Assembly: GCA_017472925.1 (NCBI GenBank)
Contig: JAFUNS010000017.1
Location: 1-64,000 of the forward strand
Length of the DNA: 64,000 nucleotides
Direction: 5' to 3'
Source of the DNA: Bacteroides sp.
GTDB lineage: Bacteria; Bacteroidota; Bacteroidia; Bacteroidales; Bacteroidaceae
A program made the position numbers and the translations under genes. Below are positions 26,184 through 34,020 of this stretch, in pieces. Positions within the stretch are counted from its first letter, which is position 1. Each line of letters opens with the position of its first letter. Under the pieces are notes generated by a model, which saw nothing but the letters and a program-made list of their open reading frames with translations, was not told where the DNA came from and searched no databases.

Positions 26184-26843
26184 ATGAAAAAGTATTTGGC
26201 AGAAATGATTGGTACAATGGTTCTTGTACTCATGGGATGCGGCACAGCCGTTAGTCTTAATTGTGGTGTTGATCCAGCTTCTGTAGTTGGTACGGCAATA
26301 GCATTTGGTTTGGCGGTAGTTGCTATGGCGTATACCATTGGTGGTATCAGTGGTTGTCACATAAATCCTGCTATAACATTAGGTTGTTTGTTGAGTGGAC
26401 GTATCGGTGGTAAGGATGCTGGTATGTATATGATTTTCCAGGTAATTGGTGCATTTATTGGTTCTGCTTTATTGGCTGTATTGGTTAGTGGCTTGACTCC
26501 TGAAGGAACTGCTACAGGTGCCAATGCATGTTCTGGAGATGTTATGAATGGTTTGATTGCAGAAATCGTATTAACCTTTATCTTTGTGCTGGTAGTATTG
26601 GGTACTACAGATGCTAAGAAGGGTGCAGGAAACTTTGCAGGTTTGGCAATTGGTCTTTCATTGATTCTTATCCACTTGGTAGGTATCCATTATACAGGTA
26701 CATCTGTAAATCCAGCTCGTAGTATTGCTCCTGCTATTTTTGAAGGAGGTAAAGCTTTGAGTGAATTATGGGTGTTTATTGTAGGTCCATTCATTGGTGC
26801 TGCTCTTTCTGCATTGGTGTGGAAAGTGATTGGTAAGGAATAA
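26184..26843 (+). CDS. aqpZ: Aquaporin Z-type water channel
   Basis: 219 aa MIP-family channel with six hydrophobic helices. The two NPA half-helices are in CHINPAITLG and TSVNPARSIAPA. The selectivity-filter arginine follows the second NPA, and a histidine lies in helix 5 (LIHLVGIHYTG), the pattern of water-selective channels rather than glycerol facilitators. An upstream in-frame start at 26121 falls inside the promoter and is rejected. A terminator follows. Confidence 0.93.
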   Translation: MKKYLAEMIGTMVLVLMGCGTAVSLNCGVDPASVVGTAIAFGLAVVAMAYTIGGISGCHINPAITLGCLLSGRIGGKDAGMYMIFQVIGAFIGSALLAVLVSGLTPEGTATGANACSGDVMNGLIAEIVLTFIFVLVVLGTTDAKKGAGNFAGLAIGLSLILIHLVGIHYTGTSVNPARSIAPAIFEGGKALSELWVFIVGPFIGAALSALVWKVIGKE

Positions 26844-26864
26844 AATGACCTGATATAAAAAAAG

Positions 26865-26897
26865 AAATCCTTGAATCAAACGATTCAAGGATTTTTT
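26865..26897 (+). terminator. Terminator of aqpZ
   Basis: 13-bp perfect stem (26865-26877 with 26882-26894), a 4-nt AAAC loop and a T run. Confidence 0.88.
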
Positions 26898-26939
26898 ATT
26901 GGTATAAATTTATAAGGAACAATAGGTTGTTTGAATTGC

Positions 26940-26970
26940 AAAAAAATTAGAGATAACCAAGTTATCTCTA
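26940..26970 (-). terminator. Terminator of the tRNA-Lys pair
   Basis: On the minus strand TAGAGATAAC and its complement (26970-26961, 26957-26948) with a 3-nt loop, followed by a seven-T run. It begins 5 nt after the last tRNA. Confidence 0.88.
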
Positions 26971-26974
26971 TTAG

Positions 26975-27047
26975 TACACTCTCAGGGATTCGAACCCTGG
27001 ACCCACTGATTAAGAGTCAGTTGCTCTACCAACTGAGCTAAGAGTGC
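26975..27047 (-). tRNA. tRNA-Lys (CTT), second copy of tandem pair
   Basis: Acceptor GCACTCT/AGAGTGT, anticodon stem ACTGA/TCAGT around CTT, T-arm GGTTCGAATCC. It is identical over 73 nt to the copy at 27067 and is promoter-distal; CCA is not encoded. Confidence 0.96.
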
Positions 27048-27066
27048 AAATGCAAACTCTATTTGG

Positions 27067-27139
27067 TACACTCTCAGGGATTCGAACCCTGGACCCACTG
27101 ATTAAGAGTCAGTTGCTCTACCAACTGAGCTAAGAGTGC
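27067..27139 (-). tRNA. tRNA-Lys (CTT), first copy of tandem pair
   Basis: Same 73-nt sequence as the copy at 26975, 19 nt upstream of it. Here the bases after the discriminator happen to read CCA (27066-27064). Confidence 0.96.
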
Positions 27140-27158
27140 ATCTTCTCATTTGCGGTTG

Positions 27159-27190
27159 CAAAGGTAGGTGTTTTATTTGAATTCACCAAA
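27159..27190 (-). promoter_or_regulatory. Promoter of the tRNA-Lys pair
   Basis: Minus-strand TTTG (27190-27187), 20 nt, TACCTTTG (27166-27159), 19 nt before the first tRNA. Confidence 0.75.
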
Positions 27191-27225
27191 TGTTTTTTGA
27201 TGTTTTTTTGCCTTTTCATCGAATT

Positions 27226-28029
27226 TTATTCAAACGTATAAAACTCGGAAGGCGTACTTCGCTTTAAAGCAGCGAGTTGCACATCTTTGCCTACCAATAT
27301 ACCTTTACTCCTTAATGAAAGTTCTACGGTCTTATAAGCAAGTTCCGGATGATTGTTGTCTTTGCTTAAATGGCAAAGCCAGATGTATTTTAAACCTTCA
27401 TGGATATTTTCCGCTAAGAATTCAGCTGTATCCTTATTGCACATATGGCCGATTTCGCTGGTGATTCTTTCCTTTAAATATTTAGGATAGGGCCCCATGC
27501 GTAGCATTTCTTCATCATAGTTGGCTTCTATAATCAAGTAATGGGCTTTGCAGATGTATTTGGCTGCTATAGGTGTAATGTATCCCATATCCGTCAGGAA
27601 AGAAAACACTTTACCGTCTATCTCTATACAATATCCTACATTGTCTGTTCCGTCGTGTGGAACTTCGAAAGGGGTAATTTTAAAGTCTTTCAATTCCAGT
27701 GGAGTCTCTTTGTATAAATGGCGTACACTGGTAGAGAGCTTTTCGGTCATGCAATAGCTTTTATTGATACCTTTATGGGTTTCGGGAGTGGCATAGATGG
27801 GGATGCCGTATTTCTCGCCTAATGTTCCTACGGCTTTGATATGGTCTGCATGGTCATGAGTAACCAATACAGCCTGAATCTGTTCAAAATTCAAACCGTA
27901 TTCTTTTAATACTTTCTTGATGGTACGTACCCCAATACCTGCATCAATGAGTATTCCGTATGTTTCTGTCCCCAAGTAGTAACAGTTACCGCTACTACCA
28001 CTTGCAAGACTTAAGAATTTTATTTTCAT
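27226..28029 (-). CDS. Metallo-beta-lactamase-fold hydrolase (YycJ/WalJ-like)
   Basis: 267 aa. SLASGSSGNCYYLGTE at the N-terminus and VTHDHADHIKAVG (the HxHxDH metal motif) define the family; EVPHDGTDNVGYCIE and WLCHLSKDNNHPE supply further metal-ligand histidines. YycJ-type proteins are cytosolic nucleases or phosphodiesterases implicated in DNA mismatch repair in Firmicutes; the role here is inferred. A -7 box TATCTTTG is at 28091-28084. It is alone between tRNA genes and uxaC. Confidence 0.87.
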   Translation of the reverse strand: MKIKFLSLASGSSGNCYYLGTETYGILIDAGIGVRTIKKVLKEYGLNFEQIQAVLVTHDHADHIKAVGTLGEKYGIPIYATPETHKGINKSYCMTEKLSTSVRHLYKETPLELKDFKITPFEVPHDGTDNVGYCIEIDGKVFSFLTDMGYITPIAAKYICKAHYLIIEANYDEEMLRMGPYPKYLKERITSEIGHMCNKDTAEFLAENIHEGLKYIWLCHLSKDNNHPELAYKTVELSLRSKGILVGKDVQLAALKRSTPSEFYTFE

Positions 28030-28206
28030 TCTGTTACTTTCTTAATTTCGTTGGTTGCCGAGTTTTATCGGCGATAAAGGTTACAAAGATACGAATAAAC
28101 GAGCAAGAAATATCAAGCTTGCTTGATTTTTTTTCCAGCGAGTGTAAGTATCTTCGAGGTTTACTCAAAGATAATAAAAAGTAAAGGAATACGAATGATA
28201 AGACAT

Positions 28207-28238
28207 AAAAAAAGTGGATGTGCGTTTGGCACATCCAC
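28207..28238 (-). terminator. Terminator of uxaC
   Basis: On the minus strand a 10-bp perfect GTGGATGTGC stem (28238-28229 with 28223-28214), a 5-nt loop and a seven-T run. Confidence 0.9.
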
Positions 28239-28255
28239 TCTGTATTGTTTCCCAA

Positions 28256-29662
28256 TTAGAATTGGAAGAAGTTCTTTGCGTTGTTGTAGCAGATATCTTC
28301 TACCATTTGGTTGAGACGTTCCATTTCGCTTGCAGGAATTTCACCGTTTTCTACATCCTTACCCAACAAGTTACACAAGGTACGACGGAAATATTCATGA
28401 CGCGGATAAGAGAGGAATGAACGTGAGTCGGTCAACATACCAACGAAACGGCTCAATAAACCAAGAACAGACAAAGCATTCATTTGCTTTTCCATACCGT
28501 CCTTCTGATCCAGGAACCACCAACCTGAACCGAATTGAATCTTTCCAGGAACTGAACCGTCTTGGAAGTTACCTAACATAGTAGCGATTACTTCGTTGGC
28601 ACATGGATTCAAGTTATAAAGGATAGTCTTAGTTAACTTGCCGGCTGTATTCAGCTTGTCAAGATACTTAGCCATAGCCTTAGCTGTAGTAAATTCGCCG
28701 ATAGAGTCGAAACCGGTATCAGGGCCGAGAAGCTTAAACATCTTGGTGTTGTTGTTACGGATAGCACCATAGTGGAATTGTTGTGTCCAACCCTTTTCCC
28801 AATCCATTTCACCAAATACAATCATCATGGCCGATTTGAACTTCAAGATTTCTTCCTTAGTCAATTCTGTGCCACCATATACCTTATTAAATATAGCCTT
28901 GATCTCGGCATCGGTATAATCTTCAGCATAGAATTCTTCAATACCATGGTCAGACAATTTACATCCTTGTTCAGCGAAGAAATCATGACGCTTGCGGAGG
29001 GCAGCTACCATATCATCGAAAGTAGAGATGGTTACACCACTTACTTCGGCCAATTTTTCCATGTATGTACGGAATTCAGCAGGAACTTCTACAGCCATGG
29101 CCTTGTCTGGACGCCATGTAGGAAGCATCTTCACTTCGAATCCGCTTTCGCGGGTCTTGATATGATATTCCAAAGAATCTACTGGATCATCGGTGGTACA
29201 AACGGTTTCTACGTGATAACGACGCATCATACCGCGAGCTGAATATTCGGGCTTTTGAAGCTTTTCGTTACATTCATCGTAAATTTCACGTGCAGTTTTT
29301 GGATTCAAGATCTTGTCGATACCGAAAGCGGTCTTCAATTCCAAGTGTGTCCAGTGGTACAATGGGTTACGGAAAGTATAAGGTACTGTTTCAGCCCATT
29401 TTTCGAACTTTTCCCAATCGGTTGTATCCTTACCTGTACAGAAGCGTTCGTCTACGCCATTGGTACGCATAGCACGCCATTTATAGTGGTCACCACCTAA
29501 CCAAATTTCAGTCAATGACTTGAATTGATAGTCGTCGGCTACCATTTGGGGAATCAAGTGGCAATGATAGTCAATGATAGGCATCTTGGCCGCATGTTCA
29601 TGATACAACTTCTGTGCAGTTTCGGTTTGCAACAAGAAGTTTTCATCCATAAAGTTCTTCAT
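28256..29662 (-). CDS. uxaC: Glucuronate/galacturonate isomerase
   Basis: 468 aa, typical length. It isomerises D-glucuronate to fructuronate and D-galacturonate to tagaturonate. The amidohydrolase-like site shows IIDYHCHLIPQ with the HxH pair, RFVGMLTDSRSFLSYPRHEYFRR and VCTTDDPVDSLEYH. It is divergent from uxaB, the next enzyme of galacturonate breakdown. The shared 227-bp control region carries face-to-face promoters. Confidence 0.96.
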   Translation of the reverse strand: MKNFMDENFLLQTETAQKLYHEHAAKMPIIDYHCHLIPQMVADDYQFKSLTEIWLGGDHYKWRAMRTNGVDERFCTGKDTTDWEKFEKWAETVPYTFRNPLYHWTHLELKTAFGIDKILNPKTAREIYDECNEKLQKPEYSARGMMRRYHVETVCTTDDPVDSLEYHIKTRESGFEVKMLPTWRPDKAMAVEVPAEFRTYMEKLAEVSGVTISTFDDMVAALRKRHDFFAEQGCKLSDHGIEEFYAEDYTDAEIKAIFNKVYGGTELTKEEILKFKSAMMIVFGEMDWEKGWTQQFHYGAIRNNNTKMFKLLGPDTGFDSIGEFTTAKAMAKYLDKLNTAGKLTKTILYNLNPCANEVIATMLGNFQDGSVPGKIQFGSGWWFLDQKDGMEKQMNALSVLGLLSRFVGMLTDSRSFLSYPRHEYFRRTLCNLLGKDVENGEIPASEMERLNQMVEDICYNNAKNFFQF

Positions 29663-29768
29663 ACTTGTATTCGTTAAAATTGTTAATATTTTAAAAGGTC
29701 GTAATCGTTAAAAACTCTAAAAGGAGAGAAGGCCCCTTTTCTTTAGATTTATTAACCGTTATCGAACA

Positions 29769-29799
29769 CGAAAGTAGATATTTTACTTGGAATAACAAA
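29769..29799 (-). promoter_or_regulatory. Promoter of uxaC
   Basis: Minus-strand TTTG (29799-29796), 19 nt, TACTTTCG (29776-29769), one mismatch in the -7 box. It overlaps the divergent uxaB promoter. CGTTA-rich segments at 29670-29765 may be operators. Confidence 0.55.
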
Positions 29800-29815
29800 A
29801 TTATTTGTATCTTTG
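29787..29815 (+). promoter_or_regulatory. Promoter of uxaB
   Basis: TTG (29787-29789), 18 nt, TATCTTTG (29808-29815). It interleaves with the uxaC promoter on the other strand. Confidence 0.6.
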
Positions 29816-29889
29816 TGCCGAATATTTAAAGATTTTAAATGCTTTGAGTGTTCGGTATAAATTATGAATTACACATTAATTAATATTTT

Positions 29890-31329
29890 ATGAAAGCATT
29901 GAACAAGGAAACATGCGCTAAAACTCAGCGCCCTGAAAGAATCATTCAATTTGGTGAAGGTAATTTTTTGCGTGCATTTGTAGATTGGATTATCTATAAT
30001 ATGAACGAAAAGACCGATTTCAACAGCAGTGTTGTGGTTGTACAGCCTATTGACAGAGGTATGGTAGACATGCTGAATGCCCAAGATTGTCTGTATCATG
30101 TCAACCTCCAAGGTTTGGATAAAGGGGAAGTAGTCAATAGTTTGACTAAGATTGATGTCATTAGCCGTGCCTTGAATCCTTATACACAGAACGATGAGTT
30201 CATGAAGTTGGCCGAACAACCCGAAATGCGCTTCGTTATTTCGAATACTACAGAAGCTGGTATTGCTTTTGATCCGGCTTGTAAGCTCGATGATGCACCC
30301 GCTTCTTCTTATCCAGGTAAGTTGACTCAATTGTTGTATCATCGTTACAAAACATTCAATGGCGATATGAGCAAGGGTTTGATTATCTTCCCATGCGAAT
30401 TGATTTTCTTGAATGGTCATAAGTTGAAAGAAACTATCTATCAATACATCGAATTGTGGAACCTTGGCGAAGACTTCAAGAAGTGGTTCGAAGGTGCTTG
30501 TGGTGTATATGCTACATTGGTTGACCGTATCGTACCGGGATTCCCACGCAAGGAAATCGATGCTATCAAAGAAAAATTGCAATACGATGATAATTTGGTA
30601 GTTCAAGGTGAAATCTTCCACCTTTGGGTTATCGAAGCTCCACAAGAAGTGGCTAAGGAATTCCCAGCAGACAAGGCTGGCTTGAACGTATTGTTCGTAC
30701 CATCAGAAGAACCATATCACGAAAGAAAGGTAACTCTCTTGAATGGTCCTCATACCGTTCTTTCACCGGTAGCTTATTTGTCGGGCATCAACATCGTACG
30801 CGATGCTTGTCAGCACGAAGTGGTTGGTAAGTATATCAATAAGGTTATGTTCGACGAATTGATGGAAACATTGAACTTGCCGAAGGATGAACTTCAGAAG
30901 TTTGCCGAAGATGTATTGGAACGCTTCAACAATCCGTTTGTTGATCACCAAGTGACTTCTATCATGCTTAATTCCTTCCCGAAATATGAAACTCGCGACC
31001 TTCCAGGTTTGAAGACATACTTGCAACGTAAGGGTGAATTGCCAAAGGGCTTGGTACTTGGCTTGGCTGCTATCATCACTTATTATAAGGGTGGTGTACG
31101 CGAAGACGGTGCTGAAATCGTTCCAAACGATGCTCCTGAAATCATGAACATGCTGAAGGAACTTTGGGCTACTGGTTGCACTAAGAAGGTGGCCGAAGGT
31201 GTATTGGCAGCTGAATCTATTTGGGGGGAAAACTTGAACAACATCCCAGGTTTGACAGATGCTATCGTAGCTAACTTGAATTCTATTCAAGAAAAGGGTA
31301 TGCTTGAAACTGTTAAGAGCATTCTCTAA
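29890..31329 (+). CDS. uxaB: Tagaturonate reductase (altronate oxidoreductase)
   Basis: 479 aa mannitol-dehydrogenase-family oxidoreductase. It reduces tagaturonate to altronate with NADH. RIIQFGEGNFLRAFVDWI is the nucleotide-binding N-terminus, FPCELIFLNGHKLKE holds the conserved substrate region and LLNGPHTVLSPVAYLSG the catalytic lysine/asparagine/histidine region. It works after UxaC on galacturonate, for example from pectin. uxaA is not nearby. A terminator follows. Confidence 0.93.
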   Translation: MKALNKETCAKTQRPERIIQFGEGNFLRAFVDWIIYNMNEKTDFNSSVVVVQPIDRGMVDMLNAQDCLYHVNLQGLDKGEVVNSLTKIDVISRALNPYTQNDEFMKLAEQPEMRFVISNTTEAGIAFDPACKLDDAPASSYPGKLTQLLYHRYKTFNGDMSKGLIIFPCELIFLNGHKLKETIYQYIELWNLGEDFKKWFEGACGVYATLVDRIVPGFPRKEIDAIKEKLQYDDNLVVQGEIFHLWVIEAPQEVAKEFPADKAGLNVLFVPSEEPYHERKVTLLNGPHTVLSPVAYLSGINIVRDACQHEVVGKYINKVMFDELMETLNLPKDELQKFAEDVLERFNNPFVDHQVTSIMLNSFPKYETRDLPGLKTYLQRKGELPKGLVLGLAAIITYYKGGVREDGAEIVPNDAPEIMNMLKELWATGCTKKVAEGVLAAESIWGENLNNIPGLTDAIVANLNSIQEKGMLETVKSIL

Positions 31330-31351
31330 TCCATACGGATAAATACATAAG

Positions 31352-31383
31352 AAAAGCGGGTGTGAAAACATCCGCTTTTTTAA
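31352..31383 (+). terminator. Terminator of uxaB
   Basis: 11-bp stem (31352-31362 with 31369-31379, one G-U), a 6-nt loop and a T run. Confidence 0.85.
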
Positions 31384-31435
31384 TATCTCTAACTTTTACA
31401 TTCAAAGTTGAATTTAGTTATTTCATACGGTTTTT

Positions 31436-31611
31436 GTAAAACGTCGAGTTAGTGATAGTAAAACGGCGTTTTACGTGGAAGAAAACGACGTTTTCTATCC
31501 TGAAACTTGATGAAGGATGTGAATGGTTATTTGTTAATAAAACATACACATTGTTTAATGGCTCGTAGAACATTGTTTAATGAGTAAAAGAACATTATTT
31601 TCTTCCTCACA
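31436..31611. repeat. 22-nt-period palindromic repeat array, locus B
   Basis: Clear palindromic units begin at 31436, 31458 and 31480; the middle one, GTAAAACG-G-CGTTTTAC, is perfect. In the same 22-nt phase, units at 31546, 31568 and 31590 share (G/A)(A/C)ACATTgTTTaATG, a different but related-looking sequence. The array fills most of the 402-bp gap between uxaB and the CbiA-like gene. Confidence 0.75.
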
Positions 31612-31674
31612 GTACAATGCTTTCTTGTTTATTGGGAAGAAACCTTGAAAAGTTAGAAGAAAACAAGAGGAAAG

Positions 31675-31708
31675 TTTGGTCGTGAATCAGTTTTTAATTC
31701 TATATTTG
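31675..31708 (+). promoter_or_regulatory. Promoter of the CbiA-like gene
   Basis: TTTG (31675-31678), 22 nt, TATATTTG (31701-31708), 23 nt before the GTG start. Confidence 0.5.
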
Positions 31709-31731
31709 CATCGGATTAAAGAAAGAACATC

Positions 31732-33012
31732 GTGAAACCACAATTTATGATAGGAGCAGTATCTGCCGGTAGCGGAAAAACACTTTTCGCTATGGGATTG
31801 ATGCGTGCATTACTGAAACGTGGTTTGAAAGTACAGCCTTATAAGTGTGGAACTGATTTTATGGATGCGCAGTTTCTTTCCTTAGCAGCCGACCATGAAA
31901 CGGTGCATCTTGATACTTGGATTGCCTCGTACACCCATGTACAGCACTTGTATAATAAATATGGTGAAAAGGCAGATGTGTGTGTGGTGGATGGAAGCGG
32001 TGGCTTGTATGATGGTTTCCGGAAGATGCAGGGAAGTAATATAGATATGGCCAAGTTGCTCGATATACCCGTGGTATTGTTGGTAAATGCCCGTGTGGCC
32101 GGTTATTCTGTGGCTCCCATTATTTATGGATTCAAGAAATTTTGTCCGTCTATGAAGATAGCCGGTGTAGTCTTTAATCAAGTGGGTTCACAAGCCCATT
32201 ATGCCTTATTGAAAGAAGCCTGTCTGGATGCCGGAGTAGATACATTGGGCTTTCTCTCTTTTTCGGAAGAATGGAAATTGCCAAACAAGCATACCGGACT
32301 TACTTTGACCGTAAAGAAGGAGTTGGATGATAAGGTAGAGAAGTTGTCCGAACAGATAACAGAACAAGTAGATATACAGCGCTTGTTGAGCAAATGCAAT
32401 GGTGGTTTTCCTTGTAGATATATGTTGCCTTATAGTTCGGATACGGAATTCGATTCGTTTGTGGCTCCCATGCGCAAGATTAAGATAGCCATTGCCCGTG
32501 ATGCGGCGTTTAACTTTACCTATCGGGAAAATATAGCCAGCTTGAAACGGATAGGGGAGATAACCTATTTCAGCCCTGTATATGGTAGTGATTTGCCCGA
32601 AGCCGATTTGGTTTATTTACCGGGTGGTTTCCCTGAACTCTTTGCCCGCCAGTTGCATCGTCGTCGTAAACTGATGGATGATTTGAAGACCTTTGCGGAA
32701 AAAGGTGGTAAAATATTGGCCGAAGGTGGTGGAACCGTGTTATTGGGAAAATCGCTTACTACCCGACAAGGGGGGACGGCATATGCTATGAGTGATATTT
32801 TACCTTATGATTTTGAGTTGATAAACAATCGGTTACAAACCAAATATAGAAAATATTCCATGGCGGATGTGGAATTGAAAGGACATGAATACCGTTATTT
32901 TCAATTGCCCAATGGTGTTGCCACCGATTCAATCGTAAGGTATAAGAACGTGATAGCTTGCTTCGGACATCTGTATTGGGGTGAGACCGAGCTTTTGAAG
33001 TGGTGGAATTAG
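31732..33012 (+). CDS. CbiA/CobB-type cobyrinate a,c-diamide synthase-like protein, glutaminase Cys replaced
   Basis: 426 aa with a GTG start (MKPQFMIGAVSAGSGKT). The N-terminal ATPase has the P-loop VSAGSGKT (10-17), GTDFMDAQF and VDGSGGLYDG, as in CbiA. The C-terminal GATase_3 domain has YLPGGFPELFARQL and the end ACFGHLYWGE, with the catalytic histidine H413. The nucleophile motif normally reads ECGG but here is EGGG (331-334), so the cysteine is a glycine and glutamine hydrolysis should be lost. The family amidates cobyrinate in B12 synthesis. No other cobalamin gene or riboswitch is nearby. It may use free ammonia, have another substrate, or be decaying. Its stop overlaps the convergent DUF456 stop. 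Confidence 0.8.
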   Translation: MKPQFMIGAVSAGSGKTLFAMGLMRALLKRGLKVQPYKCGTDFMDAQFLSLAADHETVHLDTWIASYTHVQHLYNKYGEKADVCVVDGSGGLYDGFRKMQGSNIDMAKLLDIPVVLLVNARVAGYSVAPIIYGFKKFCPSMKIAGVVFNQVGSQAHYALLKEACLDAGVDTLGFLSFSEEWKLPNKHTGLTLTVKKELDDKVEKLSEQITEQVDIQRLLSKCNGGFPCRYMLPYSSDTEFDSFVAPMRKIKIAIARDAAFNFTYRENIASLKRIGEITYFSPVYGSDLPEADLVYLPGGFPELFARQLHRRRKLMDDLKTFAEKGGKILAEGGGTVLLGKSLTTRQGGTAYAMSDILPYDFELINNRLQTKYRKYSMADVELKGHEYRYFQLPNGVATDSIVRYKNVIACFGHLYWGETELLKWWN

Positions 33013-33482
33013 ACGAAGGCTGCTATCGCTTCGTACAAGAAATAGAACCCTACCATCACTTTCAACAAGGTACCTAAGACAAATCCTATCATCGACCCGA
33101 TTCCTGCTTTTAGGGCATGTCCCAAATCTCTTCCTCCCAACATTTCGCCGATAACCGCCCCTAAAAAGGGTCCCATAATGATTCCCCATGGCATAAAGAA
33201 AAGACCTACGATGGTACCTGCTATACAACCACGGTTACCGTATGTGGTTCCTCCACTATATTTACTGCCTAACATGGGGGTGATATAATCCAATACTTGT
33301 AGGACGATGACTACTATCAGCCATACTATCAATTGGGTAGTGGTAAATTGCACTTGATTGGTGAAGTGTAGCAATAATATACCTGCATACGATAGAGGAG
33401 TACCTGGAAGCATAGGAACAATACATCCTACAATGCCAAGCACTATCAAAACGAATGCAATGATAAAGAGTAGGATTTCCAT
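33009..33482 (-). CDS. DUF456 membrane protein
   Basis: 157 aa, almost entirely hydrophobic. It begins with a helix (LLFIIAFVLIVLGIVGCIVPMLPGTP), and glycine-rich segments FFMPWGIIMGPFLGAVIGEMLGG and ALKAGIGSMIGFVLGTL match DUF456. It is an inner-membrane protein of unknown function. Its ATG overlaps the FHA gene stop (TAATG), so the two are coupled. Confidence 0.85.
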   Translation of the reverse strand: MEILLFIIAFVLIVLGIVGCIVPMLPGTPLSYAGILLLHFTNQVQFTTTQLIVWLIVVIVLQVLDYITPMLGSKYSGGTTYGNRGCIAGTIVGLFFMPWGIIMGPFLGAVIGEMLGGRDLGHALKAGIGSMIGFVLGTLLKVMVGFYFLYEAIAAFV

Positions 33483-34009
33483 TATTTCTTTTCTGCGGCT
33501 CGTAAAATAAGTGTAGTGGCCCCTAAGGTAAAGATGGCACCATCTTCAATGCGGACCCGGTCTTTATCGCCTAATATCTCGTTCATAAGGAAAGTGCCGG
33601 TGATGCTTTGATTGTCGCGGAGAGTATAAATCACTTCCCCTTGTTTGTTTTGACGAACATTCAATACACAATGTTTGCGATCCATACTGGGGTCGGAAGT
33701 CTCGATTGATACATCTACTTCTGTACCTTTGTTTCTACGGCCTATGATATTGTCTCCTTCCTTCAAAGGAAGTACCTGCTTGTATCCAAATACGTTTTCT
33801 ATTACCACAATACTTCCAAAATCCTGGCTGTTTTCTTGTTCATCAAGCACTTCTTCTTTGCGGGTAGCTTTCAGTTTGGTTCTTCCTATGCGGATGCTGA
33901 ACTGTTTTTTGCAATGTTCGCAAATGAAGACCAAGGATTGGCCTTCGGAATATTGAGTCTCATCGAATGTGATATAGTTATCGCATTTGGGACAAAGGAT
34001 TCTCTTCAT
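33482..34009 (-). CDS. Zinc-ribbon plus FHA-domain protein
   Basis: 175 aa from the ATG at 34009 (MKRILCPKCDNYITF); an upstream ATG at 34042 would overlap the previous gene and add an unconserved leader. CPKC and CEHC form an N-terminal zinc ribbon (about 6-40). An FHA domain follows at about 85-170 (EGDNIIGRR, DPSMDRKHCVLNV, NQSITGTFLMN). FHA domains bind phosphothreonine, so it may read phosphorylation by a Ser/Thr kinase encoded elsewhere. It is in an operon with the SPOR protein and DUF456. Confidence 0.85.
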   Translation of the reverse strand: MKRILCPKCDNYITFDETQYSEGQSLVFICEHCKKQFSIRIGRTKLKATRKEEVLDEQENSQDFGSIVVIENVFGYKQVLPLKEGDNIIGRRNKGTEVDVSIETSDPSMDRKHCVLNVRQNKQGEVIYTLRDNQSITGTFLMNEILGDKDRVRIEDGAIFTLGATTLILRAAEKK

Positions 34010-34020
34010 AATGGATGGAA

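Noticed and set aside
29869-30645. 258-codon minus-strand frame
   Set aside because: It is antisense to uxaB, whose identity is certain, and has no promoter or homologous motif.
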